Shown: one piece after another, positions 32,563 to 42,559 of the stretch | Layout of the letters: the number at the start of each line of letters is the position of its first letter | Numbering within the stretch: the first letter of the stretch is position 1 | Source of the DNA: Ascaphus truei | Taxonomy: Eukaryota > Chordata > Amphibia > Anura > Ascaphidae | Direction of reading: 5' to 3' | DNA length: 64,000 nt | Assembly (NCBI GenBank): GCA_036426205.1 | Contig: CM071573.1 | Location: forward strand, 73,568,580 to 73,632,579 | Notes under the pieces: model-generated | The model's database searches: none | Told to the model about the DNA's origin: nothing | The model's input: the letters and a program-made list of their open reading frames with translations, nothing else | Program-made: the position numbers and the translations under genes

Positions 32563-33840
32563 TGTGGCCAGGTCCCCCTGGTTCCCACTTCTGTCCCCTT
32601 ACCTCCCGGCACTGCCGCGCAGGTGCCGGTGGTGTGCGGGGGGAGAGCTGTGGTCAGAGAGGTGACCAGGTCACCGGAGATCCACGGTGGCTCCTTATAG
32701 CAGGGCGCTGCCATGTTATGTATGCACGCACAAACGCAGATGAGTCCCCGATCATGGCGGCCATTGTAGTGCTTTGTACATGCGCAGAGACACAGCAGCA
32801 GTAGCGGCCATAACCGAGCAGGCTCCGCGGGGAATACAATCCCCAGCAGCCCCATGGGCTGCTTGTCAGATGGGGAGATAGTCAATAGGGCTGCAGGATT
32901 CACGGAAGACTGCAGTTGATACATTTGATACAGTTGATACGCGCTGCAAGCCACGCCAGTCGGAGCTGGGACAAGAAGAGGGTAGCGTGTGTGTGCAGGA
33001 TGTCTGTGGCCCCTGCACTAGGCCAGAGCACTTCATAGGCCCCAGCTAGGCCCCGACTCCCCTGTAAAGTTTTTGGCTGCTAGAGGGACAGGCCTTTAGA
33101 CAGGGACACTGCCCCATTATCTCATTAGTCTCAGGGACACAGCAAAGAACGCCGTGCATCATATGTGGCCTGTGATCTAGGACCAGACCACCAATGCTTA
33201 CAGAGACTGTTAAGGCCAGTCCCTCCAGCTAGATACCACCCCATGTGGAGGCGGACTCATCGATGACGACGATGGCGTGGGACTGGATGGCTCCTTTTCT
33301 TCAGACGGCACTACCGGGTGTTGGAGCACCCGGCAGGTATCTCTACATCTCCAAGTGAACCAACAATAACACATTAGTTGTGGGCAGCGCTGTCCCACAT
33401 ATTGGGTGGGTTGACGTCTGTAGACACCGGGTGGTTAGGTGCCCAAGGGCACCTCAGTACTTTGGGGATATCCCATCAAGGTGTGGACACTGGGCTGGAG
33501 GGCACTGTGGGAGGTTACGGCCGTGTGTGGCCTATTTGGTGTGTGCTATATTGTTATCCCTATCATCCTCTGCATGTAGTAAACTGTTATCATTTACACT
33601 GGGTGTAATTATTGCATTGGGTCCTGTGAAGGGGTTATCCGGCGCCATCAGGATCCCTCACAGGTGGAGGTGCTGTCACCAGATGGATCAGGTACACCCC
33701 AGGCTCCTAGCAGCGGAGGTTCAGACCTCCTGTGAGCCACAGGTAAAGCACCACACACTTCTGTGAGCCACAGGTACAGCACCACACACTCAGTAGTAGC
33801 CGCCTCATCTCCCATAGAGTGGAGGGAAAACAGAGCTACA
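32563..33840 (+). mobile_element. Solo LTR, family A, copy 1, 1278 bp
   Basis: The ends are TGTGGCCAGG and GAGCTACA, flanked by GTTA on both sides (32559-32562 and 33841-33844), a 4-bp target duplication. It shares with copies 2 and 3 the 'gtagccaggtcccc' start, a CpG-rich 'atggcggccat/gcgcatgcgc' zone, CACCGGGT/AGCACCCGGCAGGTAT and 'gtGGGCAGCGCTGT.CCACAT', and 'GTGAGCC.ACAGGTA' near the end. A GTGAGCCACAGGTA(A/C)AGCAC unit is repeated near the end (33734 and 33763). No gag, pol or env remains. Confidence 0.8.
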
Positions 33841-33844
33841 GTTA

Positions 33845-34275
33845 ATTTATATTTGTTAGTGATAAGACCAGAAGTATCATTATAACTGAGCAGTATGTCA
33901 TTCCACAGTAATTACTTTTCAAAATGTTAATACTATGTTTAAGTAAACTTGAATATATGTTTGCTAATACACATTGAAGCCTAACTTTCATTTTTTTTTT
34001 CCAACTGGGCAGGTGAATAGATATATAGATGTCTAACAAATGTAGATATGTTAAATATATACACTTAAATACTATTTATTCTTTTAATTGACTCTTCAGG
34101 TGAAGAGCTTCTGACAGCCTGCAAATTGCAAGGGATCAACCTTTAGTTTTCAAAGCCTAATATACAGTATATTGACAACAACCCACGTTCTGCTGAACAA
34201 GCCACGTGCAGAAGGAGGAAGGCAGAAAATCTGGATTAATATGCAGAACTTTATGGTTTCTGTAGAGCCTTATTG
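33845..34275. other. Short AT-rich spacer between solo LTRs
   Basis: Nothing recognised. Confidence 0.6.
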
Positions 34276-34279
34276 TAAA

Positions 34280-35667
34280 TGTAGCCAGGTCCCCTCTGGC
34301 TCCCCAGACATTCGGTTCTCTCTCTCCTACCTGCGACAGTGTGAGGGCAGTTGCAGGGGTGATCGCGTCACCGGGGGCTCCCGGCGACATCAGCTACAGG
34401 GCGCCGACATCTTGTGTGCGTTTGCGCATACGCGGAAGTTCGCACGCGTGCAGTATAGCCTCAGATGCGATATGGCAGCCATTACAGGGAGTGAGAAGAG
34501 GCGCTCCATAGTCAGGGACATCCTCCAGTTCACACATGCGCAGTTAGCAGCGGCGGCGGCCATTATACAGCGCACGAGGCCCCAATGTTAAAGAGAGCCA
34601 CCAAGGACTACAATTCCCAGCAGCCTCTGGGGACTGCACTTTCACCCTGGTCACAGGCAGCCAGACAGTAAATAAGACTGACAGATTCTCATGCTGCAAA
34701 GTTGCAACAATGTTGTGTGAAGACAGGGATTGTCAGTTAGGAGCTGGGACACAGAGAGGGGAGGGTGTGTTTGTGCAGGCAGGAAAGTAGCCTACTGCAC
34801 TAGGCCAGAAGTCTCCCCTTAGCCCCCAGCTAGGCCCTACTCACCTCAGCTTTTGGTTACTACAGGGACTCCCCTTAGACTAGGGACAGAGTCCTGTAGA
34901 ACCTAGACAAGTGAGGGTCCAGCCAGGAACCGTGACTATCCTGGCAAGTGCTGTGAAGGTAATACATGCTCTGCGTTAGCAGAGATAAGAGACATTATAA
35001 AGGTGGATCACTCCATGCGGGAGCCTCCCACCGTTGAGGCGGAGGCATCTTGGATCATCTCCTGGAGCAAGGGATTCCAAGCAAAGGTCATCTGTGCACC
35101 CGGTAGCAGGAGCACCGGGCAGGTATTATCCAAGTCACCAAGTGCACCACCTGTACACTTCATCTTAGTGGGCAGCGCTGTTCCACATGTGGGTGGGGTT
35201 GTGGGACTCTTGGGACTTTGTGTACAAGGACTTTGGGGATACTGTGTAAGGAGGTTATAGCCCAGTTAGGGGCAAGGTTATAGCTGCCAGCTAGAGGCAG
35301 AGGGTGGCATATATATCGTTGTGCATACTGATGCTGTTGCACTGTGAAAGTATGATAATCTGTGTTGTGTTGCTATACAATATGATGTGATGTTATTTGC
35401 TCGTTCAGTAAACCTTTTAGCCATAACCCTGGTGTATGTGGTTTCTGGGTGGGTTCCTATGCTAGGTCCATTCTACATTCCTATAGAATCCTACATAGGT
35501 GGAGGCGCTGACCGACGAGAACGTTCCAGAGATTCACCCCAGGCTCTCACTAGTGGAGGCTCAGGTCTCCTGTGAGCCTGACAGGTATAACGCACCTCAC
35601 CAGGTAACATTAGGTTCCCCGCGCACACACACTATATGCGATTGGGTGGGGGGGAATACCCATTACA
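34280..35667 (+). mobile_element. Solo LTR, family A, copy 2, 1388 bp
   Basis: It starts TGTAGCCAGGTCCCC and ends CCATTACA, flanked by TAAA (34276-34279 and 35668-35671). Same module order as copy 1. The CpG-rich part (34360-34590) contains several 'gcgcatacgcgg / cacacatgcgcag' stretches, as expected for an LTR promoter-proximal region. Coding capacity is absent. Confidence 0.8.
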
Positions 35668-35791
35668 TAAACGTGAAGCTGCTTAACATTTTTACTTTCC
35701 CCATCTGCTCAATAAAACTAAAATGACAAATTAGTGCTCACCACTATTATTTGACTGTTTGCTACAGTAAATAGGAATCTCATGAGTGCAG

Positions 35792-35792
<1 letters not shown>

Positions 35793-35838
<46 letters not shown>

Positions 35839-35919
35839 CAACACACACAAGGGGGGGACGCACCCAAAAAGGCAGCACACGGGGCCAACCAACCACACCA
35901 CACACACACACACACAAAC

Positions 35920-35970
<51 letters not shown>
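35793..35970. repeat. CA microsatellite with central interruption
   Basis: Two long CA runs (35793-35849 and about 35894-35970) are separated by a G-rich non-repeat piece. The long frames over it (Cys-Val or His-Thr repeats) are by-products. Confidence 0.95.
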
Positions 35971-35977
<7 letters not shown>

Positions 35978-35981
35978 GATG

Positions 35982-36596
35982 TGTAACAGGGTATGTCCCA
36001 TAATACCTCTGTTCCCCATAGTATTTCTGTTATGTAAGCCCCTAGTATATTCAGGCATTAATAGGTTAAGCAATGGGCCAGTGACCCCTCCTTATGCTCC
36101 ACTTGTAAGTGAAGGAAGTAAGATGGTTGACTCATGGCCTGTGTAAGCCTATCAGGGATAGGTACATTTCATGAGCCCCACCCCTTCCAGAGATTTGGAG
36201 TATCAAATTTTTAGTCTTGCTCTGGGAGGAGAAGAGAGCAGAGGCTATCAGTCTTCCCCATCAGGGATAACATGCCCGCCCCTGCTTAGGTCAGGGGAAC
36301 ACCAAGAATCAAGCCATCTACTACTCATCTGCAAGGAAAACTGCAGTGATGCACATAAACCCTTGTTCAATATACCTCTGCTTGGGTGTCCGTTCCGGGC
36401 AGGAGGGGTAAGAGTGTTGTTTTGGGGAGCTGATGTCCTGCAACCCATATCCCATCACAACTGGAGGCACTGAAGTACGAACAATAGAACCTCACCATAA
36501 GCCTGTCCTTGTCTCAATTCCATCATGCAGACGACTCAGTATTTCCTAGAGCCTAAAGGTAGCCACCGCACCACACACGTTAGTAATGCATGTTAC
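35982..36596 (+). mobile_element. LTR-like element, family B relative, copy 3
   Basis: It begins TGTAACAGGG and ends GCATGTTACA. Near the end it has GGAGGCACTGA, AAGCCTGTCCTTGTC and GACGACTCAG(T/C)A, matching family B, but the front half is much diverged. The flanks GATG and TATA do not show a duplication. Confidence 0.55.
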
Positions 36597-36609
36597 ATAT
36601 AATAAAATA

Positions 36610-36800
36610 TAAATAGACAATACCGTTCGTGGCTAATGAAATGCTTTATTTGTGCGAGCTTTCGAGATACATTGATCTCTTCTGGCGATTTACATTGATC
36701 AAAAATGAATAGACTATACCGTTCTGTGGCTAATGGAATGCTTTTATTTGTTCGAGCATTCGGGATACACCGATCTCTTCATCCGGGATGTTACAATAAG
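36610..36800 (-). repeat. Two tandem units with hammerhead-like motif
   Basis: Units of about 95 bp begin with 'atagac.ataccgttc.gtggctaat' at about 36611 and 36706. On the minus strand each has AGAAGAGATC..GTATC(T/C)CGAA(A/T)GCTCG (36656-36685 and 36754-36785), which has the order of a hammerhead core: GAAGA box, stem II, GAAA-type box. Confidence 0.7.
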
Positions 36801-37007
36801 GAAGCAAGCAAGGCATATATAGCATAACTATATATATATTATTGGTATCATTTACAAGTTAAATACAATGCTATTAATAATCACAACCTTTTGGTCTGCG
36901 ATCTATTTTTTTTCCCATTGTCAAGGTTCATTATTTAGAATATCCCAAGAGGGCCTACAATACTAAGGTTTTAATCAACACACACACACACGCGCACGCA
37001 CGCCTGG

Positions 37008-37710
37008 CTTGGCTCTAATCTGTCCTCCCTGACATAAGCCCTGGTAACAGTGCACGCAGTGTCAGGAACAACAACAAGAGATTTTCCCATAGTAAGCATC
37101 TCCCTTGAGTGACAGGGGGGAGGTGGAGTAAGGCCTGTGTTCTGCCCAATAAGGTGCTCATCCTGGAACTGCATCCCCCCTGGTTCTTAGGAGCTGCACT
37201 TCCTAAATGTAGTTGTGTTCTCTCCCCCTTGAGAGAGACTGGTATCATTAAATCCCTTTGGGAGTGAGGGGTGATTACCATACTCTTGACTCTAATAGGG
37301 AGTCAAGGAAGAGCAAGGATGCCCTTGGTGCCCTATGCCAGGGGTGGATGTCCAGGGACAATCCTAAGGCTGGAATCCGGTTGTACTGTGAAGACAGATA
37401 CTGTTTATGCTGTGTATGCAGAAGGAGACATAATAAAGTGTTCCTGTTAAACTATACTCCTGCCTGGAGTGCAATCTATCTGGGGGAGTGGTATGACTTC
37501 TCCTACAGTATTGCCTTTATCTTACTGGAGCCTGCAGGAGATGGAGGCACTGATCACCATGAGATAAAGACCAGTCATCTACCCCAAAAGCCTGTCCTGA
37601 TATACCCACTACCACTGGCGGACGACTCAGCATCCTGTAAGCCAGAAGGTATCCAGCACTACACACCTTGTAATAGGCAGATCTCCCAGGGTGGGGGAAA
37701 CACTGTTACA
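37008..37710 (+). mobile_element. Solo LTR, family B, copy 2
   Basis: It is colinear with 26883-27548 from CATAAGCCCTGGTAACAGTG to GGGGGAAACACTGTTACA, with an AATAAA at about 37431. The 5' end is blurred by a (CA)n/(CG) run, and the 3' end is followed at once by CACACACA, so it appears to have inserted into, or recombined with, a CA microsatellite. Confidence 0.7.
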
Positions 37711-37814
37711 CACACACACCACACACCACCGTTACACACACACACACACCGTTACACAACACCAACCACACACACACACACACACACACCGTTACACACA
37801 CACATCATACATAC

Positions 37815-37864
<50 letters not shown>

Positions 37865-37964
37865 CAAATCAAAATAATTTTGATACAAATTTTGATACAT
37901 TATATATATATATATATATTATATATATATATATATATAATATTATATATATTATATATATATA
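37711..37964. repeat. CA and TA microsatellites
   Basis: CA runs with ACCGTTACACA interruptions (37711-37804) are followed by long TA runs (about 37816-37862 and 37898-37964). Confidence 0.95.
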
Positions 37965-38736
37965 TGTAACGGGTATTCCCTCTAGCCTGACCCACCCAAT
38001 CTCATATTGGCTCGTGTGGTCTAACCAGCCCCCTTTACATGGTCGTATCTGGTGGTGCACCTGTAGGCAACAGGACTCCTGAGTCTCCCGCATAATGGTA
38101 TTTGGGGACTGTCAACCCAGACAGGCAGCTGAGGTAGTGTGTGCAAGTCCTACCTATATCACGTGCAGCTCCTCCACCTCATCAGGGTCTATGCAGCAGC
38201 AGGGAGATGGTCCTGATGAAGAACTCCTTCTTGTTGGTGCCGTCCACTGGAGAGTAACTTCACACTCACACAGTGGGGGTATCATTGAACAAGACATCTT
38301 TATTGTTGCTTGGTGGGCAACCTGCCCTTCACAGCCAGGTGTCTCAGCCGCACATATTTCTCTGCTGTCCCTTTGCCAGGTAAGCCCTCCCAATGGAGTG
38401 GGATCCCCTCTCCTCGTAGGGAGATCACCCCTGTGCCAGATCCCTGGACACAGTGTGGCTCTTATTCAGCTTGCAGTAGAAATGGACCACTAGTTACTGC
38501 ACTTGTGGATCTTTCCTTCCCAATAACTCAGCAACACAGCAACAACCTCTAACTTTGAGCAGTGCTGTGACTTATATACTTCAGGAGCTGTCACAGCTGT
38601 CACAACTCTGATGTCACTAACTGTGGACTCCCACCCATACAGTACATAGGGCACCTCACCAGGGTATGAGGGCAAACCTCCAGGTTTACTGCCAGCAGGG
38701 GAGACAACTGCAGACCATTTTACAGGCATGGCTGCA
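37965..38736 (-). mobile_element. Probable solo LTR, family C, in TA microsatellite
   Basis: It starts TGTAACGGG directly after a TA run and may end GCTGCA at 38736, followed by TATATATA; TATA flanks could be a duplication but are low-complexity. A CAACAATAAAGATG on the minus strand (about 38298-38312) suggests a polyadenylation signal and therefore minus-strand orientation. The end point is uncertain. Confidence 0.5.
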
Positions 38737-38775
38737 TATATATACATATTATATATACATACATATTATATATAT

Positions 38776-41124
38776 AACCCACTAGAAATGTAGTGTAGGC
38801 TATAAGGGTAAAATTAAGTAACCGCTCCCAGCACTGTGGGAGGACAGTTACCACTAAAATGCCCATAGGCAAAAAATAATAAATTGTTTAATGTTAATCA
38901 GAAATCGGCACCAGTAACACATACTCAAAACTACCATAAAAACATTAAAACTTATATCATGGTGTGAAGGGTACAGGGATGTCTATATGTTAAATCCCAT
39001 ATTGTAATTATATTCCCCTAACCGAATCCTGATCTATATGTGAGACAAAGATAATAAGTAAGGGTTAATCAACGTATATCAACTAGACCCTCTTGTCTCG
39101 GGTGGTGGTGCTGTGTAGGTAATACTGATCAACGAATGCTGTAAATACTCTAATGAATGTCAGTAGCCAGACAGCATACCAACAGCGTGTGGTACAGTGC
39201 ATCCAAAGTGGTATATGGATCAATATCAGATCCTCGTGCATAGTATATCACCAATAAGTACATCAATGTCGCACAATAAATACACCATAAGCACACAGTG
39301 TGCATTCAGATACCAAATTACAGAGATGATCAGCGATGCATGCAATCAGCATAAAGGCAATCGCGTTGACGTCGTGTAGGAGGAGTCACTGGTGAGATTG
39401 TTCCTGAGCGCTGGTAGTGGGGTGGGTCGAGCTGGGACTGAATAGTACCGGTTATTTATGCCTTTATGCTGATTGCATGTGTAGCCGGGACCCCATTTCT
39501 ACCCTTTTGTTGTTATGGGAGGGTATGTTGCAGTTAGGGAACACTCCGATAACGGAGGTTCCGCGCAAGGGAGCCGCCATGTTGTTTTTTGTGGCACAGA
39601 CTTAGCCTAGCAGAGGTTGCGCATGCGCAGAGTGAGGGTGAGAGAAAGCCCGCGAAGGAGGTAGAGCATGACGGGTCCCAGCAGCCCCCGCGGGTCCCTG
39701 TGATGCGCCTGGGCCAATGAGGTACGAGACCAGGAAGAAAAAGAAGTGTTTGCGCGAACGTGAGGTCAGAGTTGGTTGGAGAGGAGAGGAGAAGGAGCTT
39801 CGGTGGGGGGAGGCAGACCGCACCCTACTTAGGCCGCATGCCCCTGGCTCAGTTAGGCCCTGAGTCCCCGTAGAGTCAAGCAGAGCTAGGGACTGGCCAT
39901 AGTTAGGTTCCGTTCCCTTATTGCCACATTATCACCACTGGGACTTTCTAAGTTGGGGGAGTCTGGGCGCAGACCCCGCTATCGAGCCGCACATGTCTTG
40001 GGTGGGATTGTCCCTAGACACCTACGGGTGACTTTCATCTACACCTCTCTGATCCATTGGAAGATTGTAGCCGCACCGGGTCACTGGATGTGCCCGGCAG
40101 TATTGTAAAGTGCACCAACGGTACATCCTTCATTCGGACCCAGTGGCTGCGCAGTCCAACACTCATACACATTCATTGACTCACTTGAGGTGAGAACTAT
40201 TCCCACGGGAACTGGACGAGGGGTGGGATCACACGTGAAGGGAGGTGAGCGTTCAACGAGACGCCAAGTAATAGTGTCTCCTCTAGGGAGGGACACCTGT
40301 TTGGTTAACACATATGGGTTACTGCCAATAAGTTATTGGTTTAAGGGATATTATGTGTGTGTGTTGTATATAAGTCCTGGCGAAGACCCCTTCCCCTCGG
40401 GGCGAAGCTTGTCGGCAGGTGTAGGCGCTGCACCAAGTTCTAGATAATGTGTGTAGCCCAGGCTCTCCATGGCAGAGGCTCAGACCCTGTGAGCCTACAG
40501 GTAATACAGCATATGGTAGTGGCCTGTGAGGCTAGGAAGCAGGGCTACACATGCATCGCTGATCATCTCTGTACTTTGGTATCTGAATGCACACTGTGTG
40601 CTTATGGTGTATTTATTGTGCGACATTGATGTACTTATTGGTGATATACTATGCACGAGGATCTGATATTGATCCATATATACCACTTTGGATGCACTGT
40701 ACCACACGCTGTTGGTATGCTGTCTGGCTACTGACATTCATTAGAGTATTTACAGCATTCGTTGATCAGTATTACCTACACCAGCACCCTACCCTGAGAC
40801 AAGAGGGTCTAGTGCTATACGTTGATTAACCCTTACTTATTTATCTCTGTCTCACACTATAGATCAGGATTCGGTTAGGGGATATATATTACAATCTTTG
40901 GGCTTTAACTATAGACATCCCTATACCCTTCATCACCCATGATATAAGTTTTAATTGTTTTAATGGTAGTTTTGAGTATGTGTTACTGCGCCGATTTCTG
41001 ATTAACTTTAAACAATTTATTATTTTTTGCCTATGGGCATTTAAGTGGTAACTGTCCTCCCACAGTGCTGGGAGCGGTTACTTAATTGTACCCTTATAGC
41101 CTACACTACTTTTCTAGTGGGTTA
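38776..41124. mobile_element. Long-inverted-repeat DNA element, interrupted by an LTR
   Basis: The left arm 38776-39360 is inverted in the right arm, which is split into 39461-39479 and 40554-41124. The outer ends are TAACCCACTAG and CTAGTGGGTTA. The arms are about 585 bp and agree at most positions with small indels. The loop (39361-39460) has no gene. After removal of the inserted LTR the element is about 1.28 kb. TA beside ACCCACTAG may be the target site, but the left flank is itself TA-rich. Confidence 0.9.
39480..40549 (+). mobile_element. Solo LTR, family A, copy 3, 1070 bp
   Basis: It starts TGTAGCCGGG and ends AGGGCTACA, with CATG on both sides (39476-39479 and 40550-40553). The other arm of the host element (38776-39360) keeps the empty site as ..GCGATGCATGCAATC.., which proves both edges and the 4-bp duplication. 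It contains GCGCATGCGCAG (39620s), CACCGGGTCACTGG, a TATATAAG at about 40366 and GTGAGCCTACAGGTAA near the 3' end, as in copies 1 and 2. Confidence 0.92.
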
Positions 41125-42470
41125 CTATGCCCTGATGATTATTTTCGGCTTTGTTGTGCAGTGAATGGGGATCTTTTTAGGAGTACTCTTTGTCTCCTTA
41201 TATATGTATGTCTGTTATCCCTATCCCCTTTGCACCAGCTGAAACTTTATTTTATAATAAACTATATATTATTATGGGGAGCGGTATTTCACCAGTTATA
41301 TAAAAATTTTAATCCCCGCCCTGAATTGATATTGTTTGCCCTATTTTCCATTTTTTTTGCTGTACTATGTACTTCAACATCTGCCTTTTATTTCAAAGAA
41401 GCAACAAATGCTCAATTACATTTTTAGTAAAATTGCATTAAACTCAAATATTAATAAAGCTGTAAAAAATTACAAAACGTCCACCCTTCTATTTCTTCCT
41501 AACACACATTTTATATACATATATATTTTTCTATTTATTTTTTATTATTATTTGTTTAGGGAACTAAGCAAAGGGTGTATAGAAATGATTGTTATGTTTA
41601 TACCGCAAACACGTAATGAAAAGCAGTATAGTCTCATCTGTGTACTTATCAACTGAGAACATCTTTTAGAGAAATAACCAATTTGATTTTGTAAGCTGTC
41701 AGCGCCAGAAACCTTTATTATATTTGTGGTAGTTTTAGCTATCCATAGAGGGCAAACAATTGTCAAATTGTGTCTGTAGTCTCTAACAACCGAATGCACT
41801 TAGCTTTTAATGATAAATTATAAATAGCCAAGAGCATATTGGAAGATGTACTGTATGTCATGTTCTTTAGGTATAATTGTAGTTGGATTAGTTTTAGGCA
41901 AGTGGATATACTTATCATGACTTTTGCTTGTATGATTTTATGAACTTTTAAAAGCCATCATTTAATTATATTTGGCTTTGAAACAAATATTTTTTTTCAA
42001 TGTGTACAGTGTTCAGTGACTGTGATATTGTTTTGCATCATTTGTGGACAAATATGTCATAAGAGGTACAGTAATTTAGTGGAAATTTTAGAATCTGGTA
42101 AATATGCTTGTTTTATGTTGTCTGGTTGATTTATTGTCTACCCCAATGGTACATGGAAGTCTTAGCTTCTGGTGTCTGCCCTACAACAGTGGTCCTGCTC
42201 CTGCCCTGGCAGCACCTGCTTCACTGTGATCCACTTCAGCCACACAGGAGGCACTGCTGCTAATTAAGAGAAGGTATGCGGTGTGAAATTAACTGGTACA
42301 TTCAACTCTAATATAACTCATCAACAGAGAATGAGCATAAGTTCTACGGGAATATACTCACATATTCCCCATTGTTTTAAGCATGTCCCAGATCAGTGGC
42401 AATTGTGTTGGCCATGTAACCCCTTAGCAGTCTTTGAGAGGGACGACATGATGTCAATCATTTAAAAGCA
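41125..42470. other. AT-rich sequence without recognisable genes
   Basis: Nothing recognised; two frames of about 106-113 codons at 41086-41656 are Phe/Leu-rich and lack motifs. Confidence 0.55.
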
Positions 42471-42559
42471 TGAAACACAGTTTGGGCAGGGATTCAGGGT
42501 CGACAGCATTCCCACCGCTCCTCTCCTCTGCATCTCTCTGTGAAGCTCCCAGACTTCCG

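Noticed and set aside
32481..32954. 157-codon minus-strand frame
   Set aside because: Lies across the edge of a solo LTR with exact target duplication, so it is not a coherent gene.
35718..36073. Cys/Val-rich and His/Thr-rich frames
   Set aside because: Direct translations of a CA microsatellite.
37258..37863. 201-codon plus-strand frame
   Set aside because: Starts in a family-B LTR and ends in CA and TA microsatellites (His/Thr then Ile/Tyr repeats).
40375..40415. CTGGCGAA, CCCC/GGGG stem, CGAAGC in family-A copy 3
   Set aside because: Looks like a hammerhead core at first sight but both boxes deviate (CTGG, GAAG), and it is not seen in the other two copies.
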